Counted from the stretch's first letter, positions 45,034 through 53,600 are shown. The stretch is 64,000 nucleotides of DNA from RGIG4034 sp045628945 (GCA_045628945.1 JAZQQG010000049.1:60380-124379), one strand, 5' to 3'. Program-made: numbers and translations. The notes: generated from the sequence alone by a model not told the origin.

Positions 45034-46062
45034 TTAAAAAGTTATTTCAATAATTGTATATTCAACGTCCTGAATTACGATTTTGTCTCCAACTGATTTC
45101 CCAGTAAAGACTGATAAAAACGGGGGCAAAGTTCCGGCTTGCTGTTCATATTTATACTTTTTTATTGACAAGTCGTCACTCTGTATTGTAATTTTACACC
45201 CTAAAACGACTGTTGCATCCGCACCAGTTCCTTCAGATATTTCATCCGTTTCTATTTCGTCATCGTCCTCAGCAACATCAATAGGGAAAGCATCCCCTTG
45301 CATAATTCCTTCAATCGCACTAACAAAGATATCTGTAATCTCCTCCTTCGGTAAACAGTCAAGAATAACAGCTCCACCAACTGCGTTTAAATGCGACATT
45401 GCAGGTCTCAGATGTTTTCGTGGGGAAATATACTTATCTTCATCTCTAAAATGACGTAGTCCATCAGCAATAGCATCCATAATATAAGTATTGGATGAAA
45501 AGGAAAAGTTATAAAAGAATTCTAGGATTTTTGAACTAATATCGTTGCTGCCAATAAGATCCAGTTTATCAAAATGATTATGAACATTCTGTGGATCATA
45601 TGTATTATGACCTACCCACCAGGCCCGCGCTAAGGTATTACGATAAAGTCCACCTCGACCAGCACTTTTATAGAAAAATCTGCTTCGAATCTCACCGGCT
45701 TCTTTTTCCGCAGTTTTGGGTATTTTGCCCTGGGCATATCGGTACCGTTCCCTCATATAAGGATAAAAAACTGTATGAGCCAATCCGGCCCATAACCGCT
45801 CATCACCGGCTTGAGATTCTGACAAAAAAAGAAGATTTTCGTATACTATCTTACAATTCTTGAAGTCAACCTCACCAAGCGCACTATAATCAATTGGCGC
45901 CAACACAAAGTCTGGGATTTCCTTATACTCAACAAAGGGATCATCGCCATATACTTCACCAATCCACTTATTTGTCGGTTCTGTATAATATCTGCCATAA
46001 AGACTTTGCATATTATCTTTCAAAAAATCAACTGCTTCCTGCTTCATAATGTATAGTTTCAT
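45034..46062 (-). CDS. DUF6339-like protein
   Basis: 342 residues. The middle part (GDERLWAGLAHTVFYPYMRERYRYA, IRSRFFYKSAGRGGLYRNTLARAWWVGHNTYD) resembles the DUF6339 family as I remember it; moderate confidence. The C terminus (SVGDKIVIQDVEYTIIEITF) looks like the last segment of GreA-type domains. The start has GAGGAGAG and follows the previous gene by two bases. Genes with this pattern often accompany defence ATPases, but the activity is unknown. Confidence 0.72.
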   Translation of the reverse strand: MKLYIMKQEAVDFLKDNMQSLYGRYYTEPTNKWIGEVYGDDPFVEYKEIPDFVLAPIDYSALGEVDFKNCKIVYENLLFLSESQAGDERLWAGLAHTVFYPYMRERYRYAQGKIPKTAEKEAGEIRSRFFYKSAGRGGLYRNTLARAWWVGHNTYDPQNVHNHFDKLDLIGSNDISSKILEFFYNFSFSSNTYIMDAIADGLRHFRDEDKYISPRKHLRPAMSHLNAVGGAVILDCLPKEEITDIFVSAIEGIMQGDAFPIDVAEDDDEIETDEISEGTGADATVVLGCKITIQSDDLSIKKYKYEQQAGTLPPFLSVFTGKSVGDKIVIQDVEYTIIEITF

Positions 46063-46064
46063 AG

Positions 46065-46940
46065 TTAGCTCTCCTCTTCGCTAGCATTCACTAATAACGG
46101 AATCTGTCGAAACGCCTGACTAATCGGCAACTCCATCGCCTCTTGCGCAAGAAGAATTGAAGTTTTTTCAGATTCAATTTCCTCAATCAATAACTTTCCT
46201 CGATCTTGATATGACTTTTCTAAAGCTTTGAACCAAGCCTTCCCTTGATATAAATCTATTGCATCATCTTGTTTTAGTTCTTCAAAAATATAGACCATCG
46301 TTGGTAGAATAACCATTGCATTAAACAACTGCTGAAGTTCCGGGAAACTCGAATAATTCGAATATATGTCATAGTCCTTCGTCGATAGTCCAATTCGAAT
46401 CTTATTTGCTTCAAGACTAACCTCAAATGCAACATCACCCTCTACAATTTTTCTATAAACTGTAAATATTGAATTTTTAGTTGAAAAATCGTTTAGATTT
46501 TTGGTAATGTCAAGCTCTGCAACATTTTTATAAGCTAAAATACTCCCCGCCGGTAGGTCAAATGACTCATCTCGATAGTCCTCATCCCAATCAGCCGATT
46601 GAAATCCATATATTTTCTTTTTTAGTATAACAAAAGCCATAATTTCGAGAGAACCATTAATTCTCCCGATAGAAATAGTGTGTTCAATATGCTTTTGAAA
46701 AGAATGAACCACATATCGATAAGCTGTTGTTGAACACTCTAAGTGTATTACATACTCAGCCTGTCCATTCAAGATTAATCTTTCGATATCAGCATTGGTC
46801 ATTGAAATATCAAAAGATAACTGAAGATTGCTCACACCCTCCATTTTCTGATTGAAGTCTACAGAGAAAGATGATGATAAGTAGTCTGTTTTATCATCAC
46901 TAAGGACAGGATAGGTAAATAAACGATTAGTTATTCGCAT
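46065..46940 (-). CDS. Uncharacterised protein of the GHKL operon
   Basis: 291 residues from the ATG at 46940; GGAGGT is 8 bases upstream, while an ATG at 46946 is too close to it. It overlaps the end of the GHKL gene. Beta-rich N-terminal half (SFSVDFNQKMEGVSNLQLSFDISM, YRYVVHSFQKHIEHTISIGRINGSLEIMAFV) and helical C terminus. No family recognised. The tight overlap means it is made together with the ATPase. Confidence 0.74.
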   Translation of the reverse strand: MRITNRLFTYPVLSDDKTDYLSSSFSVDFNQKMEGVSNLQLSFDISMTNADIERLILNGQAEYVIHLECSTTAYRYVVHSFQKHIEHTISIGRINGSLEIMAFVILKKKIYGFQSADWDEDYRDESFDLPAGSILAYKNVAELDITKNLNDFSTKNSIFTVYRKIVEGDVAFEVSLEANKIRIGLSTKDYDIYSNYSSFPELQQLFNAMVILPTMVYIFEELKQDDAIDLYQGKAWFKALEKSYQDRGKLLIEEIESEKTSILLAQEAMELPISQAFRQIPLLVNASEEES

Positions 46941-48870
46941 ATACATTTACCTCCATCGCGTAGTTGTGCTCTGTTATCATCTCGACCTCCAGCCGAATTT
47001 TGTCATCAGATTTCATATCAGACACCAAAATCGCATCGTGCGAAACCCCGGTACAACTGCAACCCGATATTGCTCTTGCAGACTTAACGCGAAGCTTGTT
47101 AGATTTTCCATTTTCACCCACGGTAACTAGTTCAACTCTTCCTGATTCAATAGGCGTTGGTAAAGTGAAACAAACACTATAGCAAACGGCATTCTTTTTA
47201 ATAATTCTTACATTCTTAAGATTTCGATTATCCTTTCCCCCTTGCTTTTTTCTATGAACGATATCTCTGCCCGCATCATTAGGTTTCCCATGATGTTCTT
47301 TCAGAGATCCCCGTTTTCTGCGTCCATGTAATTTTCGCACCGCAGACGCGCCCTCTTGTGTCAGTTCCCCTGGCACGGGTTCCGTATCTTTTTCCCCGAA
47401 TTGTCCATGTCCCCAATAAATGCCACGAGAATTTGTCACAATTGGTCTCGAAACTATCTCAATTATGCCCAGATGATCATTTAGGCTTTCCGTTTCAGCA
47501 TTGTCACCCGTTGACACAGGATTATTTTCTTGAAGAACTCCTCCTAATCCTTTTACATCCATTTCATCAGAACTACTATTCTCAGCCAATTCTGCTATTA
47601 CGTTACGAATCCACTCCTTAATTTCATCGTAATATGCTTTAGCCAATTTTGGATCATCATGTCTTCCTGGTTCCCAATTATCATGTGCTACCGTTTCCAT
47701 TTTTCTGAAGAAACTGTTTAATGGCTTTCCAACTAACTCTAGAACCCCTGTAAACGAAACTACCTTGGCTAAATTTCCCAATCGAAATAATTTCATCCCA
47801 GCCTTGCGGACAACAAGTATTTTCTTATCTAATTTTTCATTTGGATCAACCAATATTCTCAACCGAAGGGTTCCCATTCCATGAAAATTATATTCATATT
47901 TATGGGTTCCCTCCGTTCTGGTCAATGCTAAGTAATTACCATAGGTACTTTTACATGCTGCAGGTTCCTTGGCGTGTAAGCTTCTAATATAGCTTCCTAT
48001 GTTATCCGAATTAATTTCATCATCTTGAACTTTCACAACGAGGTGACCATAATATATAGACATTAAAAAGCTGTCAAAAATTGCCTTTTCAATCTCATCA
48101 TTCCAAGCCGGATCTGCGTTTTTACCCGAGAAGCCATAGATAAATACATCCGTTCCTTGGCTCTCGCGTTTGTTAAGTTGCTCAATCTCTTCGATATATG
48201 GTTCCGGACTATTTCCATCCGGATTTCCATAGTAACCGACTCCCGTGGTAAACTTATTCTTAAAATTGTCTGTATCTACCGGGTATGATAAAATCCTCGA
48301 CACACCTTGCGTTGCTCTTTCATTTGCACGATTAAGCGTTCGATAAAAAACAAGACGATAATTTGAATTGCAAAACGGAGCGCTTTTTCCAATTCCAAAG
48401 GCGCCAGCCTTATCGTCACCCTTATTAGCACCACCGTCAATTTTGATTAACGAATTCCATCCTTCGAAATTAAAAACAGACGTATTCTGCAAGCCATATG
48501 GATCGTCTAAACCAGTAGTGTTATAATCACTAATTCGCAGAACAAAACTGCTCTCTTCATCAACCCTTCTCACTGCTTTCTTCAAGAATTCTTTTGCTTT
48601 TTCGCTCTGGGACAAGTCCCAAAATGCCTTGCAATCGCGCATTATCTTCCGATAATCTTGTATTCCTGGAATCTGATAATCATGAATTAAATATCTTTCA
48701 AATTCTACCCGCACTCTCGGATTATCATCATCCACAGCTGCATCTAAAGAATTCTGACAATTCTCACGAGCCAATGATGCAATCTCTGTTCCATTAAAAT
48801 TCTCGATACCCGCATCTGCCACGCCCTTAACTTGGCCATCCGTATTACTCGGAAATGTCCATTTACTCAT
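46927..48870 (-). CDS. GHKL-type ATPase, probable defence-system core
   Basis: 647 residues. The N-terminal ATP-binding fold is seen in LARENCQNSLDA (N-box, Asn40), LRISDYNTTGL (Asp box, about 111-121) and DDKAGAFGIGKSAPF (glycine box, about 152-166). The middle (about 180-430) resembles MutL/Hsp90-like second domains. A basic linker (about 500-560) precedes a C-terminal beta domain ending HNYAMEVNVYANN. Such ATPases occur in several anti-phage systems. The start has GGAGGAAG-type spacing. It is followed by two coupled genes and preceded by another unknown gene. Confidence 0.82.
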   Translation of the reverse strand: MSKWTFPSNTDGQVKGVADAGIENFNGTEIASLARENCQNSLDAAVDDDNPRVRVEFERYLIHDYQIPGIQDYRKIMRDCKAFWDLSQSEKAKEFLKKAVRRVDEESSFVLRISDYNTTGLDDPYGLQNTSVFNFEGWNSLIKIDGGANKGDDKAGAFGIGKSAPFCNSNYRLVFYRTLNRANERATQGVSRILSYPVDTDNFKNKFTTGVGYYGNPDGNSPEPYIEEIEQLNKRESQGTDVFIYGFSGKNADPAWNDEIEKAIFDSFLMSIYYGHLVVKVQDDEINSDNIGSYIRSLHAKEPAACKSTYGNYLALTRTEGTHKYEYNFHGMGTLRLRILVDPNEKLDKKILVVRKAGMKLFRLGNLAKVVSFTGVLELVGKPLNSFFRKMETVAHDNWEPGRHDDPKLAKAYYDEIKEWIRNVIAELAENSSSDEMDVKGLGGVLQENNPVSTGDNAETESLNDHLGIIEIVSRPIVTNSRGIYWGHGQFGEKDTEPVPGELTQEGASAVRKLHGRRKRGSLKEHHGKPNDAGRDIVHRKKQGGKDNRNLKNVRIIKKNAVCYSVCFTLPTPIESGRVELVTVGENGKSNKLRVKSARAISGCSCTGVSHDAILVSDMKSDDKIRLEVEMITEHNYAMEVNVYANN

Positions 48871-48894
48871 CTCTTCCTCCCCCTTAATTCAATA

Positions 48895-49635
48895 CTAACA
48901 CCACTGTTTTCCAAAATTATCCTCAGCCGCTAAGCACTGCTCTCGTTCTCCAATCCATCCCCATTCCCTTGCATATACCACATTAAAAATAATATTGTCG
49001 ATTTTACAATTTCGAATGAATATGGAGATGATTCCAGCGTTTAACAACCTTTTCTTATGTCCCATATTCTTTAGCCCAAGAATTTGGATAGTTCGAGTCA
49101 ATGTCTCATCAGCATACATTCCAGGAAAAAACTGTGGAAAAAGCATCTGATAATATTTTAAAATAGTGACATAATAGTAAAATGGCATAATAACCGCAAG
49201 TTTCTTCTCTAACTGCCGGTAGTCTGCAACAGAATTTAATTCACTTTTTTCAATTATCCTAGCCCCTTGAACAATACAATCCCTTATAACCTCTGCCTTA
49301 CGTTCTGCTTCTTCCTGATTCATTTTGTAATGCTTATTCTTCTCAAATAATGTCCAATATCCATCTGCCCCTTTGTAAATAATGCTCATATACGAATACT
49401 CGCTAGAAGCTCCAAAGTGTCTATACTCGCGATCATACATTAACAAATGCATCATAGAGCGATTATCATTATTAAAAACATTTCTCAATAGTTCTCTTCC
49501 ATTCATCTGCTCAAGACAGTCTGGTGAAAACCGAAAAATGAAATCTCTCCTAAGAGCATCCAGTTGTACTTTCATATTTGCATTTTCTTCAGTATTCGCA
49601 TTGTAGTAAAACCATTCTATACTTCCCTTAACCAT
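48895..49635 (-). CDS. Uncharacterised protein, first gene of the GHKL operon
   Basis: 246 residues, soluble, aromatic-rich: GADGYWTLFEKNKHYKMNQEEAERKAE, then FPQFFPGMYADETLTRTIQILGLK. It resembles the N-terminal recognition regions of some McrB-like or other restriction components only in layout; I make no family call. It ends 24 bases before the ATPase start. Together with the following four genes it forms a single minus-strand operon. Confidence 0.72.
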   Translation of the reverse strand: MVKGSIEWFYYNANTEENANMKVQLDALRRDFIFRFSPDCLEQMNGRELLRNVFNNDNRSMMHLLMYDREYRHFGASSEYSYMSIIYKGADGYWTLFEKNKHYKMNQEEAERKAEVIRDCIVQGARIIEKSELNSVADYRQLEKKLAVIMPFYYYVTILKYYQMLFPQFFPGMYADETLTRTIQILGLKNMGHKKRLLNAGIISIFIRNCKIDNIIFNVVYAREWGWIGEREQCLAAEDNFGKQWC

Positions 49636-49736
49636 TATTTCTCCCCTGTAGTTTTTTTATATTATCATTATAGCATGCTCAGTTCTAAACAAAAGATAGA
49701 TTCCGCTTCCTCTTCTATGAAAATGTAAGAGTATTT

Positions 49737-49916
49737 TTATCCCTTCTCACAATCACTCAATTTCCCCGTTTTTGTCTCCCTTACATTCATCTGCCGGTCA
49801 GTGTAGAAGGCGCATCCTTTTTTCCAGGCTTTCGCACGACTATAATCACTACTGCAAGCCATGATTACGACAATAATCAGTATTCCCTCCAATATACTAA
49901 TAATTGATTCTATCAT
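49737..49916 (-). CDS. Short DYSRA protein, truncated relative of the one at 36110
   Basis: 59 residues from the ATG at 49916 (GGAGG upstream). One hydrophobic helix (about 5-20) is followed by SSDYSRAKAWKKGCAFYTD, closely matching the N terminus of the 240-residue protein at 36110. It ends after DCEKG, without the coiled coil or C-terminal domain. It follows tail-family copy 3 by 19 bases, the same spacing as at 36.8 kb. Either a minimal form or a decayed gene. Confidence 0.68.
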   Translation of the reverse strand: MIESIISILEGILIIVVIMACSSDYSRAKAWKKGCAFYTDRQMNVRETKTGKLSDCEKG

Positions 49917-49935
49917 ATGGCCCCTCCTCCATTAT

Positions 49936-50514
49936 TTACCAGTTTTCCCAAAAACTATCTGCCTCATCCCAATCTTCAAAATCATAACCCCAAGCATCAT
50001 CCATGTAATCCTCATAGCTATCATAATCGTCTGGGTCACAGAAGTATTCACCATAGTAATAGTTCGAAGACTTTCGTCTTGAAGAATGTTCTGCTTCCCT
50101 TCTTAATTCATACATCTCTTGCTCAAATTTCCGTTTTTCCCGCTCATACTCTTGCTGCCTTTGCTTCTCTTTCTTTCGCTCTGCCTCAACTCGTGCCGCT
50201 AACATCGCTTGATGTTTTGCTTCATATTTCTGTTGTTCCATTTCAGCCCATGCAGGATACTTATTTAAATCATTTGCAATACATATCGCTAAAAGGAGTG
50301 CTGTAATCGTTACCGCATAGCCCTTCTGAGGATTTCGTCCCCCAATGCGATGCGCCACTATATGCATTCTCACATAAGATATGATGAACCATAACAATAA
50401 TAAACCAATTATAATAGTTACAGCCACCAGGCACTCAAATGGATGATTCGATATTAATTTCTCAACTTCTATCATCAGCCAGAAAACAAAACAAAATAAA
50501 AGTAACCATCCCAT
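49936..50514 (-). CDS. Tail-family membrane protein, copy 3
   Basis: 192 residues: two hydrophobic segments (about 1-17 and 27-48), the NPQKGYAVTITALLLAI segment, and a charged coiled coil (about 85-145) rich in Glu/Lys/Arg. The tail at about 160-192 reads YDSYEDYMDDAWGYDF and ends DSFWENW. It is followed 19 bases later by the DYSRA gene and preceded by a small acidic EF-hand-like gene. The start has GGGAGG. Same family as copies 1 and 2. Confidence 0.82.
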   Translation of the reverse strand: MGWLLLFCFVFWLMIEVEKLISNHPFECLVAVTIIIGLLLLWFIISYVRMHIVAHRIGGRNPQKGYAVTITALLLAICIANDLNKYPAWAEMEQQKYEAKHQAMLAARVEAERKKEKQRQQEYEREKRKFEQEMYELRREAEHSSRRKSSNYYYGEYFCDPDDYDSYEDYMDDAWGYDFEDWDEADSFWENW

Positions 50515-50587
50515 CGTGAATTACCTCCCTGTAGATTACAGCACATCCTATTATGCATATGAATAGTCCGTTTTATGTCCCTCCGAC

Positions 50588-50911
50588 CTACCAGGTTTCT
50601 CCCCAGTCTCCGGCAATACGGTCCAATTCGTCCAATGAGGCATCAATTTCATCCCAACTATCCCGCTCACAGAAGTCGCTATCCTCTATGCTATCTTCGA
50701 AACCGCTATACGGAGAGTACTGATATTCTCCCCTATTCTTTTTGTAACCTATCTCACGTTTCCTCTTGTACTCCTCTTCCTCTTCTTCCTCCTCCAGACG
50801 ACGTCGTTCTTCCTCCTCTCTCTGTTCCTGTTCTAAAAGCCATATTTCGTCACGAGAATCAACTACACCATTTCCATCATAATCCATCGACACAAACTCA
50901 CACAAATTCAT
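50588..50911 (-). CDS. Acidic protein with EF-hand-like loop
   Basis: 107 residues. MDYDGNGVVDSRDEI near residues 9-23 matches an EF-hand or dockerin calcium loop. A Glu/Arg-rich helix (about 26-60) follows. The C terminus is acidic and aromatic (FEDSIEDSDFCERDSW) and ends GDWGETW, reminiscent of the tail-family ends. The start has AGGAGGG. It may bind Ca2+ and interact with the adjacent membrane protein; this is inference. No family known. Confidence 0.72.
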   Translation of the reverse strand: MNLCEFVSMDYDGNGVVDSRDEIWLLEQEQREEEERRRLEEEEEEEEYKRKREIGYKKNRGEYQYSPYSGFEDSIEDSDFCERDSWDEIDASLDELDRIAGDWGETW

Positions 50912-50923
50912 ATTATGTCCCTC

Positions 50924-51295
50924 CTATGCACTCTTCTTGTATAAGTGATACTCAAATGTCCAACTGTTCCCATTTGCAAAAAAGGAATCCGCTTTGCTTG
51001 ACAATTCGTTGACCAGCATCAGCTGAAAACGGTCCAACGATACAAAACCCTTATGCTTCACATCTTCGCTCCAGAGAATCGTGATCCAATGACGTTTCAA
51101 GTGCTTTTCCGCTTCATTTACAAGTGTCCCGCATAGTCCTCGCCGCTCATAGATTTCAAGACTTTCTTTCATTTTCAGATACCATTCATACAGCTCCTGA
51201 TTCACATCACAGGCTCCCTCAATTTCTTCATCCTCAAAAAGTTTTTGCATAAACTCCATCGGGTCATTGAGTAACTCTTTCAAATCGAATGTCAT
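50924..51295 (-). CDS. Small acidic protein, paralogue B
   Basis: 123 residues, helical and acidic. It shares the plan of the upstream gene product: F-F/L-x-x-x-F-E-D/K opening with EGA or KGA, W-Y-x-x-x, a WITILWSEDVKHKGF versus TITLRWKK strand, and a C-terminal WTFEYHLYKK versus GFSFEIYKG. Its ATG overlaps the previous stop (TAATG), so translation is coupled. Function unknown. Confidence 0.75.
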   Translation of the reverse strand: MTFDLKELLNDPMEFMQKLFEDEEIEGACDVNQELYEWYLKMKESLEIYERRGLCGTLVNEAEKHLKRHWITILWSEDVKHKGFVSLDRFQLMLVNELSSKADSFFANGNSWTFEYHLYKKSA

Positions 51296-51666
51296 TAGTA
51301 ATGCTCCTTTCCCTTATAGATTTCAAAGCTAAATCCCATCGAATATCCGTCCATGTATGCTTCCTGCGCCTTAAGCATAAGTTCTGCCAATACTCCGGTC
51401 ATTCGCTTATTCCACTCCACCATCATTTCCTGTTCCTCATTCTTTTTCCACCTTAACGTGATAGTGTGGAAAGTATAATCCTGCTCAACCTCATCACTCT
51501 CCAGAACGAATCCTTCCTCGGCTTCCAGTTCCTTTAATTCGGCAACCGTGTCCTTGTACCAATCGAACATTTCATAATCAATTTCGTACGCCCCCTTTAC
51601 ACGATCTTTCTCAAAGATAAACTGAAAAAATTCCTCCTCTGACATGAAAAACGGTATCACTCCCAT
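51295..51666 (-). CDS. Small acidic protein, paralogue A
   Basis: 123 residues, first gene of the 49.7-51.7 kb operon. SEEEFFQFIFEKDRVKGAYEIDYEMFDWYKDTVAEL is its helical start. It is a tandem paralogue of the next gene. The start has AGGAGG upstream. No domain recognised. Confidence 0.75.
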   Translation of the reverse strand: MGVIPFFMSEEEFFQFIFEKDRVKGAYEIDYEMFDWYKDTVAELKELEAEEGFVLESDEVEQDYTFHTITLRWKKNEEQEMMVEWNKRMTGVLAELMLKAQEAYMDGYSMGFSFEIYKGKEHY

Positions 51667-51797
51667 TCTTTTCCTCCTTTGTGAATGTGTTTTTTGTTTA
51701 CATTCACATCATACAGATTATGGTTTCAGAAGTATTTTCATTTTTTGAGCAAGTTTTGATAACGCAATTTTTAAAAAATTTTCAAAAAATTTTTTAA

Positions 51798-51830
51798 CAA
51801 AAAAAAGAGAACTGGTTTTACCAATCCTCT
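51798..51830 (-). terminator. Intrinsic terminator after the AraC-like gene
   Basis: An 11-bp stem with two G-T pairs (51806-51816 with 51820-51830), loop TTT, overlapping the stop codon, followed on the minus strand by eight T. Confidence 0.78.
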
Positions 51831-52918
51831 TCCTCGTAACAATCTCGATAATCATCAAGGTTCCAAACTTTAAAATCCATATCTTCATCCGTTAAATTCA
51901 TGTCTTGAAACGAAAGCAAATCTTGAAGCGAAAGCAAATCTTGAGGCGAAAGCATACATTCCTCCCCCATCAAGAATTCTAACAGATTCCCCTCCGGATA
52001 CTTCTCTCCAAATCTGGTCCATTCTTCCATAAACTCTCGATATAGAGTATATTCTTGCTGTTCGGGATGAAAAAAGGCTCGTATATCGTCCACTTTTTCC
52101 TGAAACAAGTCTACCTTTTGGCCTAACAGTTCAGCGGCAAATTCCATCAGGTCGTCGTACTCATGTTGAGGCATCATTCTCCACAGAATCAGGAAATACC
52201 CAAGCTTACACTTTCGATACATGGACCATTCCAACTTGCTCATTAATTTCTCTGATGAAATGTCCCTTCCGTTCTCGTCATCAGACAAATAGTCATTCAT
52301 CGTCAGATACGCCATAAGATCAAAACATGGCCGCAATTCAATGTTCCATTGCTGACTTATGCGAAAAGCGCAATCCGCAATCGTATCTGAAAAGTCATAG
52401 TACATCTGCAGTTCCTTTGCACTCTTATATTTCTGTATTGCTGACATATCCAGACCAAACATCATTAGGCGGGGGGGCTCGTCTTCTTTTATATTTGCAT
52501 TCCTTTTCTGTTCCCCAACATAAGCACCCAGATTTTTCCAATAAGCCGGTTCTTCATAATCCTCAAAGGTGCCTTTATCCATCACCTCACTTGGCGAACA
52601 ACCAAATTGCATTTTAAATGCTCGATTATAATTGGACTGGTCCGATTGCTCTGATTTTTCTATCGCAACATCAAGATTATATTTCCCGTTCTTCATATCA
52701 AGGTACACAGACATCATTCTGCGGCGCTTTATATACTGGCTAAAAGCATAGCCGGTTAAAACCTCAAAAATTGTGTTTACGCCACGAACATCCCGTCCAA
52801 ATTCACGACACGCCATATCCTTAATTTCCCTGGAAGTAACAAAAGTACCGTCCTCTTGCGGGGAACTCACGGATTGCTCGATATAGTCTATGATCCAATC
52901 ATATGTCTTAATATCCAT
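51818..52918 (-). CDS. AraC-type HTH protein with unassigned C-terminal domain
   Basis: 366 residues. The N terminus (about 1-115) is AraC-like: FSQYIKRRRMMSVYLDMKNG and YNRAFKMQFGCSPSEVM are the two helix-turn-helix halves, with the second Pro motif as usual. Residues about 120-366 form an acidic, aromatic domain of unknown fold ending in DCYEEEDW. Near residues 321-338 an 18-bp DNA repeat encodes three SxQDLL-like units. It lies upstream of the small acidic operon and likely regulates it. The same layout, HTH gene then tail-family operon, occurs at 38.2 kb. Confidence 0.8.
   Translation of the reverse strand: MDIKTYDWIIDYIEQSVSSPQEDGTFVTSREIKDMACREFGRDVRGVNTIFEVLTGYAFSQYIKRRRMMSVYLDMKNGKYNLDVAIEKSEQSDQSNYNRAFKMQFGCSPSEVMDKGTFEDYEEPAYWKNLGAYVGEQKRNANIKEDEPPRLMMFGLDMSAIQKYKSAKELQMYYDFSDTIADCAFRISQQWNIELRPCFDLMAYLTMNDYLSDDENGRDISSEKLMSKLEWSMYRKCKLGYFLILWRMMPQHEYDDLMEFAAELLGQKVDLFQEKVDDIRAFFHPEQQEYTLYREFMEEWTRFGEKYPEGNLLEFLMGEECMLSPQDLLSLQDLLSFQDMNLTDEDMDFKVWNLDDYRDCYEEEDW
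51903..51956. repeat. Three tandem 18-bp repeats inside the AraC-like gene
   Basis: Units TCTTGAAACGAAAGCAAA, then AAGCG and AGGCG variants, at 51903, 51921 and 51939. They encode repeated S-x-Q-D-x-x units in frame, so copy-number change would not shift the frame. Confidence 0.85.
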
Positions 52919-52943
52919 CTATAATATGTCCTCAGTCCATGTA

Positions 52944-53468
52944 CTATCTCACATAATACACATAGTTCTCTTTTCTGGGAACGGGAGCGTTCACCGGAGA
53001 AGCCGCATAACCAATGGCACAATGACCGATACCTTCATAATCGCCTTCGATTCCGAGATCCGCCAGAAGTTTCTTACCGAAAGCAGATTCGAACTCCTCT
53101 TTTGCTCTGTGAATCCAGATACTGTTAATTCCAAGACTCTCCGCAGCATTCATGAGATTTCCCATTACCAGGGAACCGTCATACAGATAAGTGCCGACTG
53201 CCTTGTTGGCAAGAACGATCAGGATCACAGGTGCTCCATAGAAAGGATCACTGTTTACTCCCATAATCTTCGCATTCTCCTTAGACAAGGCATCGCGAAC
53301 TTCCGGATTCGTTACTGCAATAATGATAGGGCTCTGCATACCCATGCCCGTCGCGGCATAGGTTCCGGCCTTCACAATTGCCTGAATATCTTCCTCCGAT
53401 ACCATTTTCGAAGGGTCAAAGTTACGGCAGCTTCTTCTTGTTTCCAATACCTTCAGTGTCTCGTTCAT
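52944..53468 (-). CDS. Nitroreductase-family flavoprotein
   Basis: 174 residues from the ATG at 53468 (GGGAGGATTG upstream); the longer frame to 53627 only reads through the repeats. LETRRSCRNFDPSKM (FMN-binding Arg/Ser), GTYAATGMGMQSPIIIAVT and GHCAIGYAA match small nitroreductases. It binds FMN and reduces nitro or quinone compounds using NAD(P)H. Monocistronic. Confidence 0.9.
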   Translation of the reverse strand: MNETLKVLETRRSCRNFDPSKMVSEEDIQAIVKAGTYAATGMGMQSPIIIAVTNPEVRDALSKENAKIMGVNSDPFYGAPVILIVLANKAVGTYLYDGSLVMGNLMNAAESLGINSIWIHRAKEEFESAFGKKLLADLGIEGDYEGIGHCAIGYAASPVNAPVPRKENYVYYVR

Positions 53469-53480
53469 ACAATCCTCCCT

Positions 53481-53600
53481 GTTTTGCGAAGCAAAATCCG
53501 AGCCCGTTGGCGAGGAGAGGATTTTACTCCTTGTTTTGCGAAGCAAAATCCGAGCCCATTGGCGAGGAGAGAATTTTACTCCTTGTTTTGCGAAGCAAAA
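53481..53600. repeat. 52-bp direct repeats upstream of the nitroreductase gene (2.3 copies)
   Basis: Units start at 53481 and 53533, with a third partial copy at 53585-53600. Each begins with the palindrome TTTTGCGAAGCAAAA, and includes GAGCCCGTTGGCGAGGAG and ACTCC. The copies differ at two bases. They lie in the 5' untranslated region and could form hairpins or bind a regulator. Not a CRISPR array, since there are no spacers. Confidence 0.85.

Noticed and set aside
53481..53600. Possible CRISPR array
   Set aside because: The units are adjacent, with no variable spacers and only 2.3 copies, and no cas gene is in view.
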